Position numbers and translations under genes: made by a program. The notes below the pieces were generated by a model. It was not told the DNA's origin and did not search any database. It worked only from the letters and a program-made list of their open reading frames with translations. Of a stretch of 64,000 bases of DNA, positions 46,695-58,159 are shown in pieces; the stretch's first letter is position 1; every line of letters begins with the position of its first letter. The stretch comes from Adiantum capillus-veneris (lineage: Eukaryota; Streptophyta; Polypodiopsida; Polypodiales; Pteridaceae): NCBI GenBank assembly GCA_014529385.2, contig CM043968.1, positions 126,609,018 to 126,673,017 of the forward strand. The letters are read 5' to 3'.

Positions 46695-49600
46695 ATGAGT
46701 AGTGACGAGGATGTGGGACTGTCCAACCAAAACACCTATCTCTCAATGAGGGTCTTATGTCCTTGTAATCAATGCAAGCATGCTATGCGACGGACAAGAC
46801 GTGTTTCTTTGCAGCACGTTCGCGAATTTGGAGAGTTCGATCCATCTATTATAGATCGAGTTGTTGCCAATTATAACTCGTCGGATTCTGACGCTGGCCA
46901 ACAAGCAACAATCTTGCAACCCAATAGACGTGTTCGCAGGCGCTTTGGTCAAGCAGTATATGTGAGGCCACAAGATGTAGGCTCTGACAGCTCGGGGGAT
47001 GATCATGCAGAGCACATTCCCAACGAGGCAATGTTTGAGCCCGAGATTGATGAAATGATCGAGACGATCATGGATTCAGAAAGGCTTATCTATGATGATA
47101 TGAAAAGTGAAGCCGATACGCCATTGTATAATGGAGCACGTATGTCTAGATTGAAAGCACTCCTGGTTCTTCTCAACATGCAGGCAAAGTTTGGATGGAG
47201 TGACACTAGCGTCACAGCGCTTTTCAGGTGATCTATTACAATTACTTTACTTTAATAAAACTCTAAATGTATAATGATCTGATAGATTTTTACACGACTG
47301 TATCGTATTTTTATGTTGTGTAGATTGCTTAAAGAGCACATACTACCAGCTGACAATGTGATGCCAGATTCCCGAGATGAAGCAAGAAAGATTTTGCGAA
47401 ACTTGGGGATGGATTACAATTCTATCCACGCTTGTCCTAATGACTGCATTCTTTTCAGAGGGGAATACATAGACATGGAGAAGTGTCCGAAATGTGATTC
47501 CGAAAGATATCGAGTAGATCTCCACGGGACAAAAATTCCACAAAAGGTTTTGCGACATTTTCCTCTGCTTCCTCGCATCAAGCATTTCTTCGAATGTAAG
47601 TCCATGGCCGCCCTAGCATCATGGCATGAGGAGAATAAATCTTCGGATGGTGTGCTACGAATTCCTGCAGATTGTGCAGCCTGGAAACATATAGATGGAA
47701 CATGGTTGGATTTTGCCAGGGAAGCTCGAAATTTGCGCTTAGGCCTGGCTATGGATGGCATAAATCCATTTGGTCAAAGATCAACATCTTACAGTGTATG
47801 GCCCGTTGTCATCGTCAACTACAACATTCCCTCGTGGTTGACTACGAACAAGGGGCACCTATGGCTAAGCTTGATTGTGCCAGGGCGATATAAAGTGGGG
47901 AATATGGATGTGTATCTTCGTCCACTATTGGAAGAGCTACAACAATTGTGGATTGGCATAGAGGTGGTGGATATGAGCCGACACACAGGACGACGGAATG
48001 CTTTGATCAGAGGCATTCTAATGTGGACCATGCATGACTATCACGGGCTAACAGAATGCTCAGGTGATCTATTGACACTCCTCACTCAGACACTGTAAAT
48101 CTTGTTTTTTCCCATAGTTGATCTATTATCATGTGTATACATGCAGGGCTTCAAACAAGCGGATACAGAGCATGTGTCACATGTGGACCTATACTGAATG
48201 CACGTAGGGCGCCCTCACTGAAGAAGCAAATCTACGAAGGTCATCAAGCGTATCTTCCAGAGAATCATGTGTTACGCGACGGCTTTTTGGGAAGAGAGCC
48301 ACCAAGGATGTCTGCACAAGCATGGTTAGAGCAGAAGGAGATGTGCGATGACGGATTGCCTCCAAGGATGAAGAGACTATCTCTATGGTACGAGTTACCA
48401 TACTGGCCCCGACTCATGATCAATCACTTGCTCGATCCAATGCACATATTCAAGAATGTGGGTAATCTACTATGGGACCATCTGACCGGCAAGAAAGATA
48501 CTTTGGGAGCCAGAGTTGACCTTAGAAATGTGGATCGTATGGAGCAATATTGGCCGCAAATAGCGTCTGATGGATTGATAAAACTCCCTAAAGCACCATG
48601 GATTTTCACAGTAGCCCAAGAACACAAAGTAAAAGAGACCATTCGATCTTTGCGGACCCCCACTGGCGTAATGCACTCGCTCCGAACGTGTTTTACTAAA
48701 GAAGGAAAGCTTACCGGTTTGAAGTCACACGATTGGCATAAAATGTGTCAGGTACGTTCATAGTGGACTTTAATATCATTGCATAAAATGTGGACTTTAA
48801 TATCATTGCTGCACATACTTTACAGTTTATTTTACCGGTTGCCATTGAGGGATGTTTGTCTCTCGACATCCGTAACACAATCTACAAACTTGCAAAGCTG
48901 GTGAAATGGATCTCACAAAAGGAGATCAACGTAGACTCCATACCATTCGCCAAACTAAATGCTGCAGAGCTTCTGTGCATGTTTGAGAAACATTTTCCTA
49001 CTACCATGCTAACCATTCAGGTGCATCTTCTTGTTCACATAGTTGATGAGGTGGAAATAGCTGGCACAGTTCATTCCAGATGGATGTTCTTCTTAGAACG
49101 TTTCATGAAAACGCTTAAGGGATATGTGCGTCAAAAGGCACGTCCGGAGGGTAGCATGGCAGAAGGTTGGTTGGTATCAGAGTCCCTAGTGTACATTGGA
49201 GAGTGGATAGACGGATTTGATAAAGCATGGGACACGCTATGGCGAACCATAGATGATGAGCGCATATCTGGGATTGTCATGTGCAATCTCGGTGTTGAGA
49301 AGAAGATGACGGAAGATCTAGAGGCTAAAATCAACCAATTTTGCATGCTTCACAATCCAGTGATGCAAAAGTGGATTTCACAATATGAGGATGCAAAGCA
49401 AGAGCGACAAAGGGCACGAATCGAGTGGAGACGGGGAAGACGATCACCGATGCACTATCCGACGGTTCTGGAGAGCCTACCAACCTTCATGAGCTTAAGA
49501 TGGTTGCACAACCAATTGAAAAGCGCACAACAATGCGGTGACGAAGTGACTGAGGAAGAGTGGGAGTACTCTCGGGGTTGCGCGACCAAGGTAAGTTTGC

Positions 49601-50404
49601 AATGTACGACTAGCTAGTGACTTTATTTCTAAACGTTTGAACGGCCACTCATAATCTTTGTTCGTTGTAGTATAAGTCATACACAGCAGCATGGTGTAAA
49701 GGTCGACATTTTAGGGTGGAACGAATCGACAAAAAGCGTTTTACTCAAGATTGTGGAATCATGGCAAAATTTGAACAGTCTAGTCGACGACGTTCCTCTG
49801 ATGCAGATCCTGTGGTGGCGGAACTCACTTACTTCGGCACGCTGCAAGAGATTTTGAGGATCGATTACAGAGGATTTTGTGTCGACTTGTTCGACGTGCA
49901 ATGGTGCAATGGTCGACTCTGCGTAGAGGAGAGTCTGGTTTTCTTGAGGTGGATTCTACTAAGAAATGGACTGACCTAAGAGACACTTTCGTACTACCCG
50001 AGCATTGTGAACAAGTAAGTATGTAAATAGTTAACATCCCTCTTTTACAAGTTATGTGCTTGAAAGCTCTCATGTAAGTTATGTGGCTCTGGCAGGTAAT
50101 ATTTCATCCTACAAAGTCTACATGAAACTGGTGTTACGTCATAGAGGTAGCCCCTCGTAGTGCAAGGACGTATGAAGGCTACCATGTGCCAATCACAACG
50201 GCATCAATGGAGGAGATCAGAGAAGATGCTCAATTAGAAGCCGCTGCGGTGGCGCCAGACGAGCATCAAGATGCTACTACTCTATATGGGGTGCATGCAG
50301 AGGAGCTACAAAATGAAACAGAGGATATGTGTTTAAACGGAGAGCTCTATATAGATATAGGAAGTTATGCTGAGTTATGCGAGGATGAGAGAGAGATCTC
50401 TTAA
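46695..50404 (+). pseudogene. TNP2-type CACTA transposase, six exons, frameshift and stop near the C-terminus
   Basis: Exons are 46695-47227, 47324-48063, 48148-48751, 48826-49590, 49671-50014 and 50096-50404, all with GT-AG introns. The N-terminus has a CPCNQC motif. The Transposase_21 core has LGLAMDGINPFG, LSLIVPGRYKVGNMDVYLRP, ILMWTMHDYHGL and LLDPMHIFKNV. A DUF4218-like part (LLVHIVDEVEIAGTVHSRWM) and a DUF4216-like part (VAELTYFGTLQEILRIDYRG) follow. A frameshift near 49930 (between CVEES and GFLEVDSTKKWTD) and a TGA at 50123-50125 break the C-terminus. TNP2 binds the terminal repeats and cuts the ends (family knowledge). Confidence 0.88.
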
Positions 50405-50676
50405 AGCCACAAATATTGTATTTGAACAATTTTGCTCCGTGTTGTAAAAGCTCTGGCTCTCTAAGTACCTTCCATGGTGTATAACGCTCTTTTCTACTCG
50501 CGCTCACATCTTTTGATTGAAAATTCTGATTTTTCGACTTGCCTCTTCTATCACTCAATTCATTGCGTCATTGTATTTATATGCGTCATTACGTCATTGT
50601 ATTTAATGGTCTTTGCGTCATTGTCTACTCTATTCATTCAATATTAACTTTAAATATTCGTGTGTTTAATGAAGGT

Positions 50677-51986
50677 ATGGATGATGAGGAGTTTCTTTCT
50701 TCTTTGTCACCGCAGCAGAGACAGTGGTACGTGGAGCGTCATCGCTCTGGCGCATCATCGCGCGTTCCTACTCCATCCGCATCTCCCTCTCTTTCGGAGC
50801 ATTCGGCACGCTCCGAAGCTTCGGCGTCGATGAGACGAGCTTCACACTCGTCTAGACACCGGCGCTCTAGTGGTGGTGGTGGCGGTTGTTGTGGGGATTC
50901 TGCCACCGATGCCTCCACACCGCCTCGTGTTCGACGAGGCTCTTTACCCTCCCCTTCTTTGCCTGCCCCCACACCAGCCACATCATCGCCATCTACGCAA
51001 GGTTTTGCACGGCTGGCTGTTCCTAGCAGCTACACACCTCTACCTACTCCGCCAGGAGCCACCCCGCTCGACACTCCTCGCTTCGGGGCCCAGACGCCAG
51101 TGGAGACACCTGACGTCCGTACCCCCATCGACACGCCGCTAGAGACCCCTACCGGGACACCCAGGTTCACGCGTCACCGGCCAGAGGGCTTGCCTTACTC
51201 TGTCGACTTCAGCGGCGGCATCATCATGGATGATGACGGCAAGAAGGTGATCTCGCGCATGCGTGGTCTTTGCTCTCAGCTGTTTAGACACTACATACTA
51301 AACAAATGGAGTGAAGTAGGAAGTGATTTAAAAAACAGAGTCATCAGCATACTTCATGATGAGTTTTGCGTTCCAACACGAGATCAGTGCTTCAATGAAG
51401 ACCTGATGAAGATTCGAATGCGCGAATACTGCAAACACAAGCGTTCCGAAGTGCAAAAAGCAATCAAGCATGGGTGGAACAGGCCAGATTGGCTGGCCAA
51501 AGAAGATTGGAAGAATGCGAAGAAAGCAGCGCGCAAGAATCCCGACAAGTGGAAGCAACAAAAGGATGCAGCCAGAGCGCGAGTAGAGGCAGGGAGCTCG
51601 CACCACTTGGGGAGCGGTGGATGGGCATCATTTGAGGCCGATTTTGTAAGTGTTTTTGCATTGCTCTTTATGTTCGATAGTTTAGGGTTTATGAGTTTTT
51701 TAATTCTAACATAATGAAATCTTTGTATGTTTTGACAGTGGTCGATGACAGGACGTGATCCCACACCGTACGAGCGCGAGTACGCAGGCAGGAAGGGCTT
51801 AAACGCCCTGATGGACATTCTCAGTTCTCGTGGCGGTATGGTTAGTATTAGGGTTTACTCTTTTCTATTTTTTGTATTGTTTTATAAATGTCGTTATATG
51901 TTTATACTTACTGAAAGCTGTCTTATTGTCTTTTTTTGCAGAATCCGACAGATACGCCGCTTGGACGCGATGAGATGTCTGACTAG
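50677..51986 (+). CDS. CACTA second gene, TNPA/Transposase_24-like protein
   Basis: Start MDDEEFLSSLSPQQRQWY at 50677. Exons are 50677-51645, 51739 to about 51840 and 51942-51986. The second donor may be at 51835 or 51840, and only the latter gives the longer in-frame end. The N-terminal 170 residues are low complexity, Ser/Pro/Thr-rich with repeated TP.DTP units. The C-terminal part has YILNKWSEVGSDLKNRVISI and a Lys/Arg/Trp-rich helix (HGWNRPDWLAKEDWKNAKKA), followed by YEREYAGRKGLNALM. This arrangement is usual for the En/Spm accessory protein that binds subterminal repeats. It appears intact. Confidence 0.7.
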
Positions 51987-52365
51987 ACGACGTCAGTTTA
52001 GCCGTAGCTAGATAGCATTAGTTTAGGGTTTCTCATAGCTTATGTATCATGAGACGGATTTTATACGTCTTTTTGAACCATATATATTATTACATTTGTC
52101 ACCGCAGTTCATTTTGCCAATCAATTATTTATGCCTATGATGTTGTACAATTGTCATTATTACATTTGCCAATCAATTCATTTTGCCTATGATGTGTACA
52201 ATTGTCAATTTTACGCTTGTCAATTTTGCAAACAATGCGTCTTGTGGGTGACTATTTTGGGTCTATTATCTACCCTTGCACTTTTTTTAAAAAGTGAATC
52301 AAGTACAATATGGTTGATGGGTGGCAGGGCATTCAATGCCCTGTCACCAAAAAAAAATTCTCTCG

Positions 52366-52560
52366 GGCGTCGCTATAACTGTTGCTATTTATGGCTCTGT
52401 AGCGTTGCTATGAGCGTCGCTATAGACTTCTGTTTAAACGTCGCTATAACCGTCTCTATATGCGTCGCTATATGCGTCGCTATGAGCGTCTCTATATAGC
52501 GACGCATATAGCGACGCTCTCGTAGAGACTCTATTAGCGATGGTTTTAGCGACGCCGGGG
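52366..52560. repeat. CACTA right subterminal repeat array
   Basis: About ten copies of GCGTCGCTATA-like units occur. Those up to 52495 are in one orientation and then the complementary AGCGACGCATATAGCGACGC begins, so that 52455-52515 forms a hairpin. Confidence 0.8.
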
Positions 52561-52628
52561 GTTATAAAAACCCAGTGTATTTCCGTCGCTAACAGCGTCA
52601 CAAGAGCACACAACCTCTTGTAGTGGTG

Positions 52629-53690
52629 ATTGTGTATTTTGTGTGAGAGAGTGAGTGAAATCTTCTTCTACTCTCTACACACACTACAGAAGCTACATTT
52701 TGAAGGCGACTACACCATCACGTTAGCAACGACGAGAGCTACGCTTCAATGTCAAGCTTGCACGATTTTGGTCTCTTCGCAAAGAGCTCTCCCTCAAGCT
52801 TCGAAGTGAGTTTTCTCTCTAACCGTGTATCTGTTTTTGTTTGCTTTATGTCATTGCATTCACGATGAGTTAAACTACACTTTAGTCCTAAGTAAGTTGA
52901 GAATCGATGACCTATAATTTCCAGCCTGTCTTCATACACGTTTTCCACACTAGGTGTTTTGTAATGAAAATGGCCTATGAACTTTGAGAATAGCATAATT
53001 AAGAGAATCAAAGTGAGAATTTTTGTGAGATCACTTTGAGAACATATAGGGTGAATTTAATTGATGGTAGCAACATGAACATAGTACTTAATTAACTTGG
53101 CATGAACAACACTTTTGCAAGAGAGAGAGTATTAGAGTACATGACAATAGTTGAGGACCGGATTTACTTGCAGCCACTCCCAAAAGGCATTTGTATTATA
53201 GATTCTCTCATCAAGAGAGACTTGGTACAATACAATCTTTGTGTTCCTTGTGACCTTGGTGATGCTATGAAGATGGAAAGCTTCATGCATCACGAGCATA
53301 ACATAAACTTTGAAAAAAGCATTAACTATCCCAAGCCTCAGTCCCAAGGCCTCAAACACCTTCAAAGGTGGAGAGAGCTAGCGGGGAATGAGGGTAGGGA
53401 AGAGGAAGAAGAATCATTCATAGGAGAAAAAAATAGTTCCTCACTTATCATCACTCTTCTTGCTTAGCATCGTCTAATAACATAGTAATGAAGATGAAGA
53501 AGATGGCAAGATTAAGCATGAAGCATGGCTCTTGGTTGGATTTTCATTCCATACCCAAGATTATTGGTATAGGCTCTCAATTTCTCAACAAGCTTAGAGA
53601 AGGAGATGGAGCTCTTGCACTTTGTACTCCACACCATGAGAGAATGTGTGTGTGTGTGGGAGAGTATACCCCCTCTCAAGCTTGGTCCAC

Positions 53691-53773
<83 letters not shown>

Positions 53774-54280
53774 ATGCATGCCTAACCTCACCATCCTATC
53801 TTATTGCAGTATTAGTGAGAACCACGATTAAATTGTCAATCCATGGGATGAAGCTGACTCGGCTAGTGCATAGAGGCTACAAGAGGTTGTCAATCTCTCG
53901 GAAAACAACTAACAACTCGCATCCTACACTCAAGTGATTGAAATCACCAAAAGCCAATCGCTCATCGCCAAACAAATCACATCCTTTACAGCATCAAATG
54001 ACATCCAAACGTAACGAAACTTCTAGGATATGTTTATAAGACCTAAGCACACATGGTCCAAACCCCACTTTAGGTCAAGTTCCAAAATCGCGATTATTAA
54101 CAACAGTGGATTTTTGACCTAATCGTTTTCGACCCAGAATGCGTCTAAATGCTTAGCAAATGATGCCCCAATACCCCACCTATGCTTAGTTTTTGATTTG
54201 AAAGTGTAAATTCCTAGTTATGATGAAATTAGGCCGCAGGTCGGTGATGCCAAACACTATGAAATACTGTGAACTACTTA
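52629..54280. other. No recognised gene
   Basis: The target sequence right of the CACTA element and following DNA, with a (TC)n(TG)n microsatellite at 53692-53770. A 121-codon frame at 53102-53467 has no recognisable domain. Confidence 0.45.
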
Positions 54281-54284
54281 CGTC

Positions 54285-54673
54285 AATGCGTAGAGCTCTT
54301 ACCTGCGGTTGCAATGCAACAAATGCGACTGCAATGTGACAACCGGGGAGGGAGTAGGAAGCACGAGAAGGAGAGGAGTGAGCGCCGTTAGCTCACGTTG
54401 TGTATTTCATTATCCAAAACTTAAAAATAACTTACAAAAGTTGGCTTTTATACCTTAGCCAAGGTTTTTGGTGGTCAAAACTAATAATCTGGGAGTTCTA
54501 CCAAAGATGGGTAATGACAGGTTGATACAATCTGGAAGCTTGTAGCCCCGGCTCATTAATTACAGAGTTTATCTGAGAAATTAGGAGCTACAATATTCCC
54601 AATTTATCAAATTAATAAGTGTTTTACAATGAGAACTCCGAAAAATGATATCCGTGTTAGCTTGCTGCTAACA
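54285..54673 (-). mobile_element. LTR, minus strand, preceded by a purine tract
   Basis: Reversed, the sequence reads GGCAAGGAGGGGAGAA then TGTTAGCAGCAAGCTAACAC. This is a purine tract and LTR start, with an inner 7-bp inverted repeat TTAGC/GCTAA. The bases just upstream (GGACGACACAGGCAAGGAGG) resemble those upstream of the purine tract at 60450 (GGACGACTCAGACAAGGAAG). The other LTR edge is not resolved. Confidence 0.5.
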
Positions 54674-54994
54674 TTCTCCCCTCCTTGCCTGTGTCGTCCC
54701 TTGACACAGCTTTATGGGCTGAAGTAGCTCAAAGAGTGGAGCATTGGCAGGACAGGATCCAAACTTTCCTGCATAACAACCAAAGCATGTCGTAAGTAGC
54801 ATTCAAACACATCTAAAGTGATGCAAAACATCATTATTTGCTCAGTGAAGAGATGTGGGTACTATTTTCTCTACCTTTCAGCTTGTTCTTTCTCCATCAA
54901 CAGAACCATCTATCCAGGAAGCTCAAAGGCGAATATCTCCCTTTGTGCAGGAAACGCCATTTCTCACCTCCTCCTCTCTCGACCATCTTATAGC

Positions 54995-55114
<120 letters not shown>

Positions 55115-55571
55115 CTCTCATTGTAGACGACTGATGGGTGTCTCCCTGGTTGAAGACCATGGATCTCTCAAGCTACAAAAGTGTCTCATGGCCAGCATTC
55201 TCAAATGCATGAAACGTAAAGCATGGCTCAATCCCAATATATGAGGTCAACAAGATTTCCATGGCCAAGTCACTTTCATGTGGCAGAACAATCAGGAAGC
55301 TCGTCAAAGATGGTGTTGTGATTTGGAAGCTCGTTAGAGAGCCCAAGGAGAAGCTATTGTTAGAGGAAGTGTGCAAGAAGGAAAACCTATTGGTGCATTA
55401 TTGACTTAGTATTGAAGCTGCTCTTATTGCAGGTGTGTATGTGGCAAGACCATAACAAAATACAAGAAGGAAGCTAGATTTTTCAAGAAATTTTTTTTAG
55501 AGGGCTTCTACATTCATACTCTCATGTTTCTTTCTGTCGTCAATGCAAATCGCATTTGAGTCTTTCACTAC

Positions 55572-55645
<74 letters not shown>

Positions 55646-56226
55646 ACGTTAGAGTTTAGCTTTTTTGAGTGGCGAAAAGGAGCCTACACTACTTAAGTCT
55701 AGCAATGACTTGATGTTGCTCTTGTATTAAACCTTTATTAGTCTTTAAATTTTCCCTCTAGTGTCAGTTAGCTTTAGAGTAGCTTCAATTTGGGGAAAAA
55801 ATTATTCCTTCAATTAATTGAAGCATGTCCCTTGATCATGAGGGTATGCTATTACAGTAGACCACCATAAGAGCATGGTCACATGATGCATGGTTTTCAG
55901 TTACTTTTCAAATAACTATGCATCAATTATGATCCCGGGCTTTGTAGCTGTGAGCATAGTAGAACTAGGGGCTTTGGCAACTATGCCAAACTCATCATAC
56001 TTTAACTAGTAGGCTATAGCCACATCCTTACTTTGATGAGGATGGATGCAAACAAATTTTAGTACATATGGACCTATCAAAGATAAGAAGGTAATGGCAA
56101 CTAGACATTGTCACCTATATTGTGCACATAGTTGACCTCTATCTGGTGGTGGCTGATGCAAAAATATGCGATGCTAGTCACAGTGCATGGCCATTCTTTC
56201 TTGCTTTATCATGAGCTTCATCAATT
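55115..56226. other. No recognised gene
   Basis: AT-rich sequence with one (AG)n tract, probably the continuation of the minus-strand retroelement downstream of its coiled-coil frame. Confidence 0.4.
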
Positions 56227-58152
56227 TTACAATGTGGATATATTCAAGCTGCTTTGGTAGATGTTGCTTGATTTTGCATTAGCTCGGAAAGACTTGCTCG
56301 GACTTTGGGATTCCCCTCGCTCAAGGTCTCTCTCCTTCGTAATGCGTTCTAGTTGCGCCCTCAGGCTTTCTAACTCCTTTTGCCCAAATGCTTGCTTTTG
56401 TTGGGCCTCTTGTACCTGCCTTTCCTTTTCACTTAGCACCACGTGCTGACACTGGAATTGTCGTTCTAATTCCCTTAGATTTTTCTTGTAATTAAAACCA
56501 GCCATTGCTTGGTAGGCTTCATGGTATCCGAATGCTTTTGTAGGAGGTATAAACTCCTTTTGAGAGGTTGAAGGGGGAGGAGTTGGCTATTTTTTGTTCG
56601 ATGGGAAAGGGGGAGGAGGAGGAGATTTTGGCGAGGGAGGCGGCGATTTGGGCGAGGGAGGAGGTGGGCTTGATTCTTGTCGTACATGCCTCTTTTTTGA
56701 AGTCTTTTCCCCTTGTTGCGAAGCAGATGCTTCCGCTTTTCTTTTCTTTAAAATTATGATGATTCTTTGGCGGGTGAGATCCGCCGCCCGTCGCGCTTCC
56801 AGATTCCTTTCTCTTTGGATCTCCTTTAATTGCTCTGCCTGGTTTGCTTCATCAACAGCGTCTTTCTCTTTCGTTCCTTCAGTGGACTGCGAAGAGATGT
56901 CCACTTCCACAGCCTTTTCCTCTGCTTCTAACCTCTGCTTCTCCGCGCGTATGTGAGTTGCATTATCTATTGTTTCTTGCCTCTCCCTTTCGAATCTTCT
57001 TTTTTGTGCCTGTTGTGTTGCAGCCGCTCTAGCCTGTCTATCAGCCCTTAACTTTGTTCTTCTTTCCTTGACTCTTTTTTGAGCTTCCACATATGCTTTT
57101 TGCAGGTCCGATTGGGGTAATGCACTTCTCTCCCCTCTTTTCCTCTCGAGCGGCTTTGTGGAGTCTTCCTCCTCGCTTTCTTCAAACTCTGATGGCCCTT
57201 TGTCTTTCGACTCTTGAGATTTTCCTTCATCATCTGTCTCTGGATTTTCTTCATCACTCGAGCTTTTGTTGGTGGCCTTTGCTGAGCGCGATGATGTCGC
57301 GCCAGGGGTCGTCCTTATAGAATGAGCAACTAGCTTAGCTTTTTGGATCAGGGCCGTTTGAGAACTGGTAGCTGGCAAATCTTCGATCATTCCCAAATCC
57401 TGGTATGCTATTCTGGTTAGCATCGGCCTTGCATTCATGTAGCTTTTGTTTTTTGCCGAGCTTTTTAGATTTGCTTCAATCAGGTTTTCCAAAATGTAAG
57501 AACCATAGTCGCAGCGAATGGTTCTATTTTTGGCCGTCGCTAGAGCCATGACTACGGCAATGTGCAGGATTGGCTAGGTGTAGCGAGGAGGCTTATGTAC
57601 TCTGAAATGCTGGGAGATCAATCGCATCGGCAATTCCAGCTCTCTGTATATCATGTCACTGTATTTGTATTTGTTTCCCTTTGCTTTGACGAATGCCTTC
57701 TCATTGTCTAGTGACTTTGTATTCGCCAGCAAATCGTGTTGCCCAGGGAGGAAATGTAAAGCTTCGTTGATGATTTCCTTCGTGATCTTTACTTTCACCT
57801 TCGATCCATCCTTGTCCATGAGCATTGCCTGCCCATCATATTGTATCGAGCTCATGAGCTCGTGGGCCCTCATGTAATCTGTTCCCCATGGTTGTAATTT
57901 GAAAAATTGTTCCAAGTGTACAGCTCGCACTGCCTCTATTACCTCCGGCCTTCGGTGGAGTTTCCATATCTCTCGTGGCATGATAGTTGTCTTTACCAAG
58001 TCATCATCCGCATCCTTAAACTTCGAGATGAATATGTGGGCAGGGATTTGAGCAAGTATTTCATCCAAGATGTGAGCCTTTTCATTTGTAGCGAGCTCCT
58101 CCACTTCATATGGTGCTGCTGTCCACTGCCTTTCTTTCTTTTGGCGAGGCAT
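56227..58152 (-). pseudogene. Retroelement gag-like or ORF1-like protein with coiled coil, two in-frame TAG codons
   Basis: One continuous minus frame of about 641 codons, interrupted only by TAG at 57576-57574 and 56589-56587. Residues 1-235 are a globular part (MPRQKKERQW, WGTDYMRAHELMSSIQYDGQ, MNARPMLTRIAYQDLGMIED) that faintly recalls the ORF1 domain of Athila-type elements. Then come an acidic linker, a charged coiled coil rich in RKR/EAE heptads, a KKRK basic patch, a PPSPKSPPP repeat and, after the second TAG, another coiled coil. It has no zinc knuckle or RT. It lies 2.3 kb downstream of the pol end at 60403 and may be the gag of a tandem neighbour of the same family. Confidence 0.5.
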
Positions 58153-58159
58153 TCTGTGT

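Larger units (their letters stand above)
44526..52625 (+). mobile_element. CACTA (En/Spm) DNA transposon, 8100 bp, TSD GTG
   Basis: The left end is CACTACAAGAGGCT (44526) and the right end, reversed, is CACTACAAGAGGTTGTG (52625). It is flanked by GTG at 44523-44525 and 52626-52628. AGCGTCGCTATA-type subterminal repeats lie in both orientations at 44548-44670 and 52366-52555. It encodes a TNP2-type transposase and a second gene of TNPA type, both on the plus strand. Degenerate points in the transposase suggest that it is no longer autonomous. Confidence 0.95.

Noticed and set aside
53102-53467. A 121-residue plus-strand gene
   Set aside because: No domain, no homologous neighbour and no splice or promoter context; similar lengths are expected by chance.
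54717-54812. Plausible-looking plus-strand peptide (LWAEVAQRVEHWQDRIQ) near an LTR
   Set aside because: It is opposite to the purine tract and LTR orientation, short, and not linked to other exons.
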